From NCBI GenBank assembly GCA_002452815.1, contig DKFM01000023.1, positions 17,338 through 81,337 of the forward strand: DNA of 64,000 bases. Reading direction: 5' to 3'. The notes beneath the pieces were generated by a model. That model did not search any database. It had not been told where the DNA came from and saw nothing but the letters and a program-made list of their open reading frames with translations. The position numbers and the translations under genes are program-made. Below are positions 35,596 through 44,475 of the stretch, piece after piece. Numbering within the stretch: the stretch's first letter is position 1; the number at the start of each line of letters is the position of its first letter. The DNA comes from Rhodobacteraceae bacterium UBA6796. Its GTDB lineage: Bacteria; Pseudomonadota; Alphaproteobacteria; Rhodobacterales; Rhodobacteraceae.

Positions 35596-37092
35596 ATGAC
35601 ACTGACCCACAAAGACTGGACCGCCCGCGCCGCCGCCTTGCGCCCCGAAACCCGGATGTTCATTGACGGCAAGTTCGTCGAGGCGGCCTCGGGGGCGAAA
35701 TTCCAGACGATCAACCCGGCCAATGGCGAGGTCGTGGCCGAGGTGGCCCGGGGCGCGTCCGAAGATGTCGACCGCGCAGTGGCCGCCGCCCGCAAGGCGT
35801 TCAAATCGGGCGTCTGGTCGCGGATGGCGCCCTCGGACCGGATGGCGGTGATGCGCCGTTTTGCCGATCTGATCGAGGCCCATGCCGAGGATTTCGCGCT
35901 GCTCGACACGCTCGACATGGGCAAGCCGATTTCGGACATGCTCAATATCGACATTCCCGGGTCGCTGATGACGATCCGCTTCTTTGCCGAAACCATCGAC
36001 AAGATGGAAGGCGTCGTCACCAACACCAACGCCGATGCGCTGCATTACATCCTGCGTCAGCCGCTGGGGGTGTGCGGGCTGGTCGTGCCGTGGAACTATC
36101 CGCTGATGATGGCGGCCTGGAAACTGGCGCCGGCACTGTCCTGCGGCAATTCGGTGGTGCTAAAACCGGCCGAACAATCGCCCTTGTCGGCACTGCTTCT
36201 GGCGAAACTGTTCAGCGAAGCGGGCGGGCCGGATGGCGTGTTCAACGTGGTCACCGGCTTTGGCGAGGAAACCGGAAAGCCGCTGGCGCTGCATATGGAG
36301 GTCGACAAGATCGGTTTCACCGGCTCGGGCGAGGTCGGCAAGCTGATGATGATCTATGCCGGGCAGTCGAACATGAAGCGCGTCACCACCGAATGCGGCG
36401 GCAAGTCCCCGCAGATCGTGCTGGCCGATTGCGAGGATCTGGCCAAAGCCGCGGCGACGGGAGTTGCGGGCATCTTCGGCAATCAGGGCGAGGTTTGCTC
36501 GGCCGGCTCGCGCATTCTTGTCGAACGCAAGGTCTATGACGATTATGTCGCGCTGTTCAGCGAGGCCGCGAAAGACATGCATGTGCCGGGCGATCCGCTG
36601 GACCCCGACACCACGATGGGGCCGCTGGTCACCCCCGAACAGCAGGCGCGGGTGCTGGGCTATATCGCGGCGGGCAAGAAGGAGGGCGCCACGCTGGCCT
36701 TTGGCGGCGGCGTGCCCGCGGCCTTCAATGCCGGCTGCTATGTCGAACCCACGCTGTTCACCGGGGTCAACAACAAGATGACCATCGCGCAAGAGGAAAT
36801 CTTCGGCCCTGTCGCCTCGATCATTCCGGTGGACGGCATCGAGCACGCAATCGAGGTGGCCAATGACACGATCTACGGGCTGGCCGCGTCGATCTGGACA
36901 TCGAACCTGAAGACCGCGCATCGCTTCGCGCGTGACATCGAAGCGGGCATCGTCTGGGTCAATGCTTACGAGGCGGGCGACGCCACCACGCCCTGGGGCG
37001 GGTTCAAGCAATCGGGCAATGGCCGTGACAAATGCCTGGAGGCTCTGACGCAATACACCCAGACCAAATCGGTCTGGATCGAGCTGGGCTAA
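35596..37092 (+). CDS. aldehyde dehydrogenase (PuuC-like)
   Basis: A 498-residue NAD(P)-dependent aldehyde dehydrogenase. The cofactor motif is GFTGSGEVGK, the general-base Glu lies in TTECGGKSPQIV and the catalytic Cys in FGNQGEVCSAGSRILVE. The closest recognised group is gamma-glutamyl-aminobutyraldehyde/betaine-type dehydrogenases. In this operon it probably oxidises the aldehyde released by P450 attack on the gamma-glutamyl amine. Start at 35596 after CCAGAGGT. Confidence 0.94.
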   Translation: MTLTHKDWTARAAALRPETRMFIDGKFVEAASGAKFQTINPANGEVVAEVARGASEDVDRAVAAARKAFKSGVWSRMAPSDRMAVMRRFADLIEAHAEDFALLDTLDMGKPISDMLNIDIPGSLMTIRFFAETIDKMEGVVTNTNADALHYILRQPLGVCGLVVPWNYPLMMAAWKLAPALSCGNSVVLKPAEQSPLSALLLAKLFSEAGGPDGVFNVVTGFGEETGKPLALHMEVDKIGFTGSGEVGKLMMIYAGQSNMKRVTTECGGKSPQIVLADCEDLAKAAATGVAGIFGNQGEVCSAGSRILVERKVYDDYVALFSEAAKDMHVPGDPLDPDTTMGPLVTPEQQARVLGYIAAGKKEGATLAFGGGVPAAFNAGCYVEPTLFTGVNNKMTIAQEEIFGPVASIIPVDGIEHAIEVANDTIYGLAASIWTSNLKTAHRFARDIEAGIVWVNAYEAGDATTPWGGFKQSGNGRDKCLEALTQYTQTKSVWIELG

Positions 37093-37095
37093 GGG

Positions 37096-37128
37096 GGCAG
37101 GGCGGGGGCGCCTTGGCGCGCCCCTGCC
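37096..37128 (+). other. intra-operon hairpin between the dehydrogenase and amidotransferase genes
   Basis: GGCAGGG and CCCTGCC enclose GC-rich sequence with an inner GCGCC/GGCGC pairing. Without a T run it looks like an mRNA processing or stability element rather than an operon end. Confidence 0.4.
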
Positions 37129-37137
37129 GATATCAAT

Positions 37138-37857
37138 ATGAAAATTTGCATTCTCGAAGCCGACCGCCCCGCCGAAGCCTTTCAACCCGCGCACGGCACC
37201 TATGCCGGCATGTTCGAACGCTGGCTGGGGGCGGCACTGCCAGAGGCCCGCTTCAGCCGGATCTTCGTTGCGGGCGGCGAGGCCTTGCCCGAAGACCCGA
37301 CCGCTTTCGACGGCTATCTGATTACCGGCGCACGGGCCGGCGTCTATGAAGACCACGCGTGGATTGCGCCGCTGATGGACTTTCTGCGCGCCGCGCGCGC
37401 CGCCCGCGTGCCGCTGACCGGGGTCTGTTTCGGGCATCAGATCATGGCACAGGCCTTCGGCGGCGAGGTGCGCAAATCCAAAGGGGGCTGGGTCATCGGG
37501 CGTCAGGAACACGCGCTGACGGACGATGGCGCCGCGCTGTTCGGGGCGGGGCCGCTGGCGGCGCTGTCGTTCCATCAGGATCAGGTCGTCACCCCGCCGG
37601 CCGGTGCCCGGCGCGTACTGTCCAACGCCGCCTCGCCCAACGGCGGTTTCCGCTATGATTTTCCGGCGCTGTCGGTGCAGTTCCACCCCGAATTCGCCCC
37701 TGCCTATATCCGCGATCTTCTGGTCGCGGCGGCGGGCATCCGGGTGCCGCAGGATCTGGCACAAACCGCGCTGGACAGCCTTGCCGCACCGCTGGATGGC
37801 GAGCGGGTGGCGAAAGGCTTTGCGGATTTCCTGCGGACGCATAGTCTGGCCGGGTGA
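37138..37857 (+). CDS. class I glutamine amidotransferase-like hydrolase
   Basis: A 239-residue protein with the triad-type class I GATase fold: the nucleophile Cys in GVCFGHQIMAQAFGG and the His/Glu in VQFHPEF. It has no synthetase partner domain. In E. coli the Puu pathway ends with a related amidotransferase-fold enzyme (PuuD) that removes the gamma-glutamyl group; I infer the same job here. It overlaps the rpoN start region by one base. Confidence 0.88.
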   Translation: MKICILEADRPAEAFQPAHGTYAGMFERWLGAALPEARFSRIFVAGGEALPEDPTAFDGYLITGARAGVYEDHAWIAPLMDFLRAARAARVPLTGVCFGHQIMAQAFGGEVRKSKGGWVIGRQEHALTDDGAALFGAGPLAALSFHQDQVVTPPAGARRVLSNAASPNGGFRYDFPALSVQFHPEFAPAYIRDLLVAAAGIRVPQDLAQTALDSLAAPLDGERVAKGFADFLRTHSLAG

Positions 37858-39086
37858 TGAAACTCGGCCATGAAACCACGCTGCGGCAGACCACCGGCCT
37901 CAAGCTCGGGCTGGAGGCGCGCCGCGCGATCGGGTTTCTGAGCCTGACCAACAGCGATCTGACCGAACTGCTGCGCGAGACGGCCTCGGACAATCCCGTG
38001 CTGCGGCTGCGGCTGCCACCGATAGCCGAGGCGCCAGAGGCCGAGGCGCAGGGCCCCTCGCTGAGCGCGCATGTGCTGGCGCAGCTGCCGCATCTTGTGC
38101 CGCGCGCCGCCGACCAGACAGTGGCGCTGGCGCTGGCCGAGGCGCTGGACGCCGCGGGCTTCGTGACCGCGCCGCTGGAACAGATCGCCGCGCGGCTGGG
38201 ATGCAGCGTGCCCCGGGTGACGCAGGTGTTGTCCGCGTTGCAACGGATCGAGCCGCGGGGTTTGTTCGCGCGTTCGCTGACCGAATGTCTGGCGCTGCAA
38301 CTGGCCGAAACCGGGCCGGTCAGCGCCGAAATGCAGCGCGTCCTGGATCATCTGCCCGTGCTGGCCGAGGGCGGGATGGCCGCGCTGGCCGCGCAAACCG
38401 GACTGAGCGCCGCGCGTCTGGCGCCGCATCTGGCGCAGCTGCGCGGGCTTGACCCGCGCCCGGCGGCGCAATTCGCGCAAGGTCCGGCGCTGACCCGGGT
38501 GCCGGATCTGATCTTCACATTCGAGGCCGAGGGCTGGCAGGCACGGCTGAACCCCGAAACCTTGCCGCAGGCCTGGCTCGACACGGCGCTGGCGGGGGCT
38601 GCCCCGCGCGGATCGGCGCTCAGCCAGAGCCGCCAGCAGGCGCGCCTGCTGCTGCGCGCGCTTGAAAAGCGCAACCGCGCCTTGCTGCTGCTGGGCGAGG
38701 TTCTGGCGCACACACAGGCCGGATTTCTGACGCGGGGCGTGGCGGCGCTGCAACCTTTGACGATGCGTCAGGTCGCGCAGGAAATCGGCATGCATGAAAG
38801 CTCGGTCGGGCGGATGGTCAACAGCGGTTCGGCGGCCACGCCCGCGGGCACGGTGGCCCTGCGCGCCTTTTTCGGCGGGCGGGCGGCACGCGGCGACGGC
38901 ACGGCCAGTGCCGCCGCCGTCACCGCGCAGCTGCGTGCCCTGATCGCGGCAGAAACCGCCGTTTTGTCGGATGCGGCGCTGAGCGCGGCGCTTGGCGCTG
39001 CGGGGATGCGGGTGTCGCGCCGGGTGGTGGCGAAATACCGTGCGCAGGCAGGCATTCCGCCCGCGCATCTGCGGCGCAGGCGCTAG
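37857..39086 (+). CDS. rpoN: RNA polymerase sigma54 factor, divergent paralog
   Basis: About 409 residues, a little short for RpoN. The activator-interacting N-terminus reads LGLEARRAIGFLSLTNSDLTELL with ETASDNPVLRL. A core-binding region follows, then the helix-turn-helix LTMRQVAQEIGMHESSVGRM near residue 304 and the RpoN box SRRVVAKYR near residue 387 (canonical ARRTVAKYR). The usual segment after the HTH (STVSRVTxNKY then GTFELKYFF) is altered to SSVGRMVNSGS and GTVALRAFF. It is the last gene of the P450 operon and probably serves it. The ATG at 37857 is adjacent to an in-frame GTG at 37854. Confidence 0.92.
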   Translation: MKLGHETTLRQTTGLKLGLEARRAIGFLSLTNSDLTELLRETASDNPVLRLRLPPIAEAPEAEAQGPSLSAHVLAQLPHLVPRAADQTVALALAEALDAAGFVTAPLEQIAARLGCSVPRVTQVLSALQRIEPRGLFARSLTECLALQLAETGPVSAEMQRVLDHLPVLAEGGMAALAAQTGLSAARLAPHLAQLRGLDPRPAAQFAQGPALTRVPDLIFTFEAEGWQARLNPETLPQAWLDTALAGAAPRGSALSQSRQQARLLLRALEKRNRALLLLGEVLAHTQAGFLTRGVAALQPLTMRQVAQEIGMHESSVGRMVNSGSAATPAGTVALRAFFGGRAARGDGTASAAAVTAQLRALIAAETAVLSDAALSAALGAAGMRVSRRVVAKYRAQAGIPPAHLRRRR

Positions 39087-39089
39087 GGC

Positions 39090-40091
39090 TCAGCCCTGCG
39101 CCAGCAGCCGGGCAGCCGTGGGCGCGAAATAGCTCAGCACGCCATCGCATCCCGCCCGGCGGAACGCCATCAGGCTTTCGAGCACCACCTTGTCATGGTC
39201 GAGCCAGCCGTTCTGGATCGCCGCCATCAGCATCGCGTATTCACCCGAGACCTGATAGGCATAGGTCGGCACGCCGAATGCGTCCTTCACCCGGTGACAG
39301 ATGTCGAGATAGGGCATGCCAGGCTTGACCATCACCATATCCGCGCCCTCGGCCAGATCGCGCGCGACCAGCCGCAGCGCCTCGTCCGAATTGCCGGGGT
39401 TCATCTGATAGGTCTTCTTGTCGCCCTTCAGCGCCCCCGAGGCGCCGACCGCATCGCGGAACGGGCCATAGAAGGCAGAGGCGTATTTCGCGGCATAGCT
39501 CAGGATCGTCACATCGGCATGGCCCGCAGCCTCCAGCGCCGTGCGCAACGCGCCGATCCGGCCATCCATCATGTCCGAGGGGCCCAGAATATCGGCGCCC
39601 GCCTCGGCCTGCGCCACGCCCATTTTCACCAGGCACTCAACGGTTTCGTCGTTCAGGATCACCCCGTCGCGCACCAGCCCGTCATGGCCATTGGCGTTAT
39701 AGGGATCAAGCGCGATGTCGGTCATGATCGCAACCTCGGGCACGGCCGCCTTGATCGCGCGGATCACCCGGTTGACGAAATTGCCCGGGTCCCAGGCCAT
39801 CTCGCAGCTTTCGGTCTTTACGCCCGGGTCGGTGTAGGGAAACAGGCAGATTGCCGGGATACCAAGGGTCGCGGCCTCTTCGGCGGCGCGGATCGCATTG
39901 TCGAGGGTGCGGCGCACCACGCCCGGCATCGAGGAAATCTCGACATCGGCACCGGGCACATCGGTGATGAAGATCGGCCAGATCAGGTCTTTCACGCTCA
40001 GCCGGTGCTCCTGCGCCAGATCGCGCAGGGCTGCGGTGCGGCGCAGACGGCGCAGGCGGGTATGGGGAAAGGGCGGAAGGATCGGATGCAT
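39090..40091 (-). CDS. hemB: delta-aminolevulinic acid dehydratase (porphobilinogen synthase)
   Basis: A 333-residue enzyme that condenses two 5-aminolevulinate molecules in tetrapyrrole synthesis. The Schiff-base lysines lie in SYAAKYASAFYGP (near 199) and MVKPGMPYLD (near 254). The metal loop reads DIALDPYNANGHDG, with Asp in place of the Cys cluster of zinc enzymes, so this is the magnesium-type form usual in Rhodobacter. It converges on the rpoN gene with only 3 bases between stop codons. Confidence 0.97.
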   Translation of the reverse strand: MHPILPPFPHTRLRRLRRTAALRDLAQEHRLSVKDLIWPIFITDVPGADVEISSMPGVVRRTLDNAIRAAEEAATLGIPAICLFPYTDPGVKTESCEMAWDPGNFVNRVIRAIKAAVPEVAIMTDIALDPYNANGHDGLVRDGVILNDETVECLVKMGVAQAEAGADILGPSDMMDGRIGALRTALEAAGHADVTILSYAAKYASAFYGPFRDAVGASGALKGDKKTYQMNPGNSDEALRLVARDLAEGADMVMVKPGMPYLDICHRVKDAFGVPTYAYQVSGEYAMLMAAIQNGWLDHDKVVLESLMAFRRAGCDGVLSYFAPTAARLLAQG

Positions 40092-40249
40092 GGGCTCACT
40101 CCTCTGGCTGTGCCTGAGGTGCCACGGATCGGCGGCAGGCTCAAGCCTTGCGCGCGCACCGATGCGTGAAACGGGTGTTCCGCTGCGGGAAAACTTGGTC
40201 TAGTCTCACGCCAAATCAGGCCGGAACGGCCCGTTGTGTGAGGCGCTGC

Positions 40250-40783
40250 GTGCATATTTTCGATACCGTGTTCGAGTTGATCAACATGCGGTCGTTTTCC
40301 AATCTGTGGTATTGGATCGCACTGGCGGTGACGTGGTCATCGGCCTCGCACTGGGTGCTGGGCGTGCCTTTCGACATGGTGCTGCGCGCGCGCCGCAAGG
40401 GGGGGCGCGCGGCCGAGGATCTGGTTACGCTGACCCGGGTCAATGTGGCGCGCCTGCTGACGATCGGGCGCGAAGGGGGCGTGGTGCTGTCGGTGGGGGT
40501 GTCCTTCGTGCTGACCTGCCTTGGGGTGCTGGGCTTCGGCTATGGCATGGAATTCGCGCAGGCGGTGTTCCTGATCGCCTTTCCGCTGTCGTTCGTCGGC
40601 CTGCTGAGCCTGCGCGCCGCTGGCCGGTTCGAACCGCTTCTGAACGACGGAATCGCGCCCGATGCCTTGGCGCGCCTGCTTGCGCGGCACCGGGTCTCGA
40701 TCCAGGCGGTGGGGATGGTGGCCATTCTGGTGACCACGATGTGGGGCATGCTGCATAATTTCAGCATCTCGGTGCTGAACTGA
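40250..40783 (+). CDS. membrane protein labelled 'component of SufBCD complex' in relatives
   Basis: About 177 residues with four predicted membrane helices and the family start FELINMRSFSNLWYWIALAV. The start is GTG at 40250 with AGGCGCTGC ahead of it; upstream in-frame sequence has no family similarity. The SufBCD label carried by Rhodobacteraceae homologs has no support in the sequence: there are no cysteine motifs, and no suf genes lie nearby. Its partner may be mfd, which starts 60 bases downstream. Confidence 0.75.
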   Translation: MHIFDTVFELINMRSFSNLWYWIALAVTWSSASHWVLGVPFDMVLRARRKGGRAAEDLVTLTRVNVARLLTIGREGGVVLSVGVSFVLTCLGVLGFGYGMEFAQAVFLIAFPLSFVGLLSLRAAGRFEPLLNDGIAPDALARLLARHRVSIQAVGMVAILVTTMWGMLHNFSISVLN

Positions 40784-40843
40784 CAAGGGGCAGGGCGGCG
40801 GCGCGGGCTTGACAGCAGCGCTCAAGCGGCTAGCGAAGACGCG

Positions 40844-43800
40844 ATGGAGCATTATCTTCTTTCCGGTGCCCCCGAGGGGTTCGATGCGCAGCTTCTGGCG
40901 CGGGAACTTGCCAAGGGCCAACCCGTCGTGCATGTCGCCCGCGATGACCGGCGGCTGGAGGCGATGCGCGCCGCGCTGGCCTTCTTCGCCCCCGAGGCGG
41001 TGGTGCTGACGCTGCCCGCCTGGGATTGTCTGCCCTATGACCGTGTCTCGCCCAACCCCGATATTTCCGCCACGCGTATGGCCACGCTGGCGGCGCTGCA
41101 GGCCGGGCTGCCGGGGCCGTTCATCCTGCTGACCACCTTGTCGGCGGCGATGCAGCGGGTGCCCGCGCGCGAGGTGCTGGCGCAATCGAGCTTCACCGCC
41201 AAGGTCGGCGGTCGCATCGACGAGGCGGCGCTGCGGCAGTTTCTGGTGCGGATGGGCTTCTCGCCCGCCTCGACCGTTTCCGAACCCGGCGATTACGCGG
41301 TGCGCGGCGGCATCATCGACATCTTCCCCCCGGGCGAGGGCGGGCCGGTGCGGCTGGACCTGTTCGGCGATGTGCTGGACGGGGCGCGCCGTTTCGATCC
41401 GGTCAGCCAGCGCACCATCGAACCGCTGAAGACGATCGAGCTGGCCCCGGTCAGCGAGGTCATTCTGGACGAGGCCGCGATCACCCGGTTTCGGCAGAAT
41501 TACCGCGTGGAATTCGGCGCGGGTGGCGCCGACGATCCGCTGTACGAAGCGGTCAGCGCCGGGCGCAAGCACGCCGGGATGGAACATTGGCTGGGATTCT
41601 TCCACGAACGGCTGGAAACGATCTTTGACTACCTGCCGCAGGCCGCCGTCGTGCTGGATGACCAGATCGAGGCGATCCGCGCCGCCCGCTGGGTCAGCAT
41701 CGCCGATCAATACGACACCCGGCGCGAGGCGATGACCCGCCGCGACCGGGTCGACAGCGTCTATAAACCGGCCGCCCCGGGGCTGCTGTATCTGGACGAG
41801 GCCAACTGGACGGCCACGCTGGCGCCGCGCCGGGTGCTGCGGCTGCAGGTGCTGTCCGCCCCGCCGGGCCCCGGCGTTCTGGCCATGGGCGGGCGCATCG
41901 GGCGCAATTTCGCCCCCGAGCGACAACTTGAGAATGTAAGCCTTTTCAGCGCCTTGAAAGACCATGTTAACGCACGTCTTGCCGCAGGGCCGGTGGTCAT
42001 CGCCAGCTGGTCCGAGGGCGCGCGCGAACGGCTGAAGGGGTTGATGGAGGATGAGGGCCTGACCGGCGCGCGGCTGATCCGCGACGCGCGCGAGATCGGC
42101 CCCGGGGTGAACCTGTGCATCTGGCCACTCGATCAGGGGTTCGAGGCCGGCGCTCCGGCCAATCCGCTCACCGTGATTTCCGAACAGGACGTGCTGGGCG
42201 ACCGGCTGATCCGCAGCCCGCGCAAGAAGCGCAAGGCCGAGAACTTCCTGACCGAGGCGCAATCGCTCAGCCCCGGCGATCTGGTGGTGCATGTCGATCA
42301 CGGCGTCGGGCGCTACAAGGGGTTGGAAACGATCACCGCGCTTGGTGCGCCCCATGATTGCGTGGCGCTGGAATATGCCGGCGGCGACCGGCTGTTCCTG
42401 CCGGTCGAGAATATCGAACTGCTCAGCCGCTATGGCCACGAGGAAGGGCTGCTCGACAAGCTTGGCGGTGGGGCCTGGCAGGCCAAGAAGGCGCGGCTGA
42501 AGGAACGTATCCGCCAGATCGCCGACAAGCTGATGCGGATCGCCGCCGAACGGCTGCTGCGCGCGGCGCCGATCCTGGAGGCGCCGCATCACGAATGGGA
42601 GGCCTTCGCCGCCCGCTTCCCCTATACCGAGACCGACGACCAGATGGCCGCGATCGAGGATGTGGTGAGCGATCTGGCCTCGGGGCGGCCGATGGACCGG
42701 CTGATCGTGGGCGACGTGGGCTTCGGCAAGACCGAGGTCGCGATGCGCGCGGCTTTCGTGGCGGCGCAATCGGGGGTGCAGGTCGCGGTGATCGCGCCCA
42801 CGACGCTGCTGGCGCGCCAGCATTACAAGACCTTCGCCGAACGCTTCCGCGGCACCGCCATCACCGTGCGCCCGCTGTCGCGTTTCGTCTCGGCCAAAGA
42901 GGCCGCGAAAACCCGCGAAGGGCTGGCCGAGGGCACGGTCGACATCGTGATCGGCACCCACGCCGTGCTGGCCAAGGCCGTGCGCTTCAAGCATCTGGGC
43001 CTGCTGGTGATCGACGAGGAACAGCATTTCGGCGTCAGCCACAAGGAACGGCTGAAAGAGATGCGCAGCGAAATCCATGTGCTGACGCTGACCGCAACGC
43101 CGATCCCGCGCACGTTGCAACTGTCGCTGACGGGCGTGCGCGACCTGAGCCTGATCGGCACGCCGCCGGTCGACCGTCTGGCGATCCGCACCTATGTCAG
43201 CGAATTCGACGCGGTGACGATCCGCGAGGCGCTGCTGCGCGAACGCTACCGCGGCGGGCAAAGCTTCTACGTCGTGCCGCGCATTTCCGATCTGGCCGAG
43301 GTCGAGGAATTCCTGAAAACCCATGTCCCCGAGGTCAGCTATCTGGTGGCCCACGGGCAGATGGCGGCGGGTGATCTCGACGACCGGATGAACGCCTTCT
43401 ACGACGGCAAGTTCGACGTGCTGCTGGCGACGACCATCGTCGAAAGCGGGCTCGACATTCCGACCGCAAACACGATGATCGTGCACCGCGCCGACATGTT
43501 CGGGCTCAGCCAGCTGTATCAGATCCGCGGCCGGGTCGGGCGGTCCAAGGCGCGGGCCTATTGCTACCTGACGACGAAACCGCGCCTGCCGCTGACGCCG
43601 CAGGCAACCAAGCGGCTGCGGCTTTTGGGCAGCCTCGACAGCCTGGGTGCGGGGTTCAGCCTGGCCTCGCAAGACCTCGATCTGCGCGGGGCAGGGAACC
43701 TGCTGGGCGAGGAACAGTCGGGCCATATCAAGGAAGTCGGCTACGAGCTGTACCAGGCGATGCTGGAGGAAACCATCGCCAAGCTGAAATCGGGCGAGCT

Positions 43801-44293
43801 GACCGAGGCGGGCGACGATGGCGAATGGTCGCCGCAGATCAACCTTGGCGTGCCGGTGATGATCCCCGAGGCCTATATTCCCGATCTGGATGTCCGGCTG
43901 GGCCTGTATCGCCGCCTGTCCTCGCTGACGACCAAGGTCGAGCTGGAAGGCTTCGCCGCCGAGCTGATCGACCGCTTCGGCCCACTGCCGAAAGAGGTGA
44001 ACACCCTGCTGCTGGTGGTGCGGATCAAGGCGATGTGCAAACGCGCCCATATCGCGCGGATGGATGCAGGGCCAAAAGGCGCCACGGTGCAGTTCCACGC
44101 CGACAAGTTCCCCAACCCGGCGGGGCTGGTGGAATTCCTGCAGGCGCAGAACGGGCTGGCGAAAATTCAGGGCAACAAGGTCGTGGTGCGCCGCGACTGG
44201 GCCAGTGATGGCGACAAGATCAAGGGCGCCTTCGCGATTGCGCGCGATCTGGCAGAGAAGGTCATCGCGGGCAAGAAAGCCGCCAAGGGCTGA
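40844..44293 (+). CDS. mfd: transcription-repair coupling factor
   Basis: A 1149-residue DNA translocase that removes RNA polymerase stalled at lesions and recruits UvrA. The N-terminal UvrB-like region reads LPAWDCLPYDRVSPNPDI. The RNA-polymerase-interacting domain (VVHVDHGVGRYKGLETI) comes next, then the RecG-like motor with Walker A GDVGFGKTEVAMRAAF near 623 and DEEQHFG near 724, and a C-terminal TRCF domain. The ribosome site is weak (GCGAAGACGCG). Confidence 0.97.
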   Translation: MEHYLLSGAPEGFDAQLLARELAKGQPVVHVARDDRRLEAMRAALAFFAPEAVVLTLPAWDCLPYDRVSPNPDISATRMATLAALQAGLPGPFILLTTLSAAMQRVPAREVLAQSSFTAKVGGRIDEAALRQFLVRMGFSPASTVSEPGDYAVRGGIIDIFPPGEGGPVRLDLFGDVLDGARRFDPVSQRTIEPLKTIELAPVSEVILDEAAITRFRQNYRVEFGAGGADDPLYEAVSAGRKHAGMEHWLGFFHERLETIFDYLPQAAVVLDDQIEAIRAARWVSIADQYDTRREAMTRRDRVDSVYKPAAPGLLYLDEANWTATLAPRRVLRLQVLSAPPGPGVLAMGGRIGRNFAPERQLENVSLFSALKDHVNARLAAGPVVIASWSEGARERLKGLMEDEGLTGARLIRDAREIGPGVNLCIWPLDQGFEAGAPANPLTVISEQDVLGDRLIRSPRKKRKAENFLTEAQSLSPGDLVVHVDHGVGRYKGLETITALGAPHDCVALEYAGGDRLFLPVENIELLSRYGHEEGLLDKLGGGAWQAKKARLKERIRQIADKLMRIAAERLLRAAPILEAPHHEWEAFAARFPYTETDDQMAAIEDVVSDLASGRPMDRLIVGDVGFGKTEVAMRAAFVAAQSGVQVAVIAPTTLLARQHYKTFAERFRGTAITVRPLSRFVSAKEAAKTREGLAEGTVDIVIGTHAVLAKAVRFKHLGLLVIDEEQHFGVSHKERLKEMRSEIHVLTLTATPIPRTLQLSLTGVRDLSLIGTPPVDRLAIRTYVSEFDAVTIREALLRERYRGGQSFYVVPRISDLAEVEEFLKTHVPEVSYLVAHGQMAAGDLDDRMNAFYDGKFDVLLATTIVESGLDIPTANTMIVHRADMFGLSQLYQIRGRVGRSKARAYCYLTTKPRLPLTPQATKRLRLLGSLDSLGAGFSLASQDLDLRGAGNLLGEEQSGHIKEVGYELYQAMLEETIAKLKSGELTEAGDDGEWSPQINLGVPVMIPEAYIPDLDVRLGLYRRLSSLTTKVELEGFAAELIDRFGPLPKEVNTLLLVVRIKAMCKRAHIARMDAGPKGATVQFHADKFPNPAGLVEFLQAQNGLAKIQGNKVVVRRDWASDGDKIKGAFAIARDLAEKVIAGKKAAKG

Positions 44294-44320
44294 TCGGGCC
44301 GGCACCTGACCGACCAAAGA

Positions 44321-44470
44321 TGGGGGGCGCCGCCCCCCTCTGCGGCTGCGCCGCATTCACCCCCCGGGATATTTCCGCCAGAAAGAACGGGAAAAAACGC
44401 GGCTGCTTTCTTTCTGGTGAAAATATCCCGGGGGTGAGCCCGGAACGGGCGAGGGGGCAGCGCCCCCTGC
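44321..44470. repeat. dispersed intergenic repeat, full copy between mfd and the MFS gene
   Basis: The most symmetric copy: GC arm, CCCCCCGGGATATTTCCGCC, AGAAAGAA, a short loop, TTCTTTCTGG, AAATATCCCGGGGGTG, GC arm. The whole can fold into one long stem. Neighbouring genes converge here. Confidence 0.85.
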
Positions 44471-44475
44471 CGCCC

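Noticed and set aside
23115..39090. The P450/sigma54 operon as a genomic island integrated at tRNA-Ser
   Set aside because: It begins just after a tRNA gene, but I find no integrase, no insertion sequence and no repeat of the tRNA 3' end near 39.1 kb. Base composition looks like the rest of the window. Comparative genomics would decide; the sequence alone does not support it.
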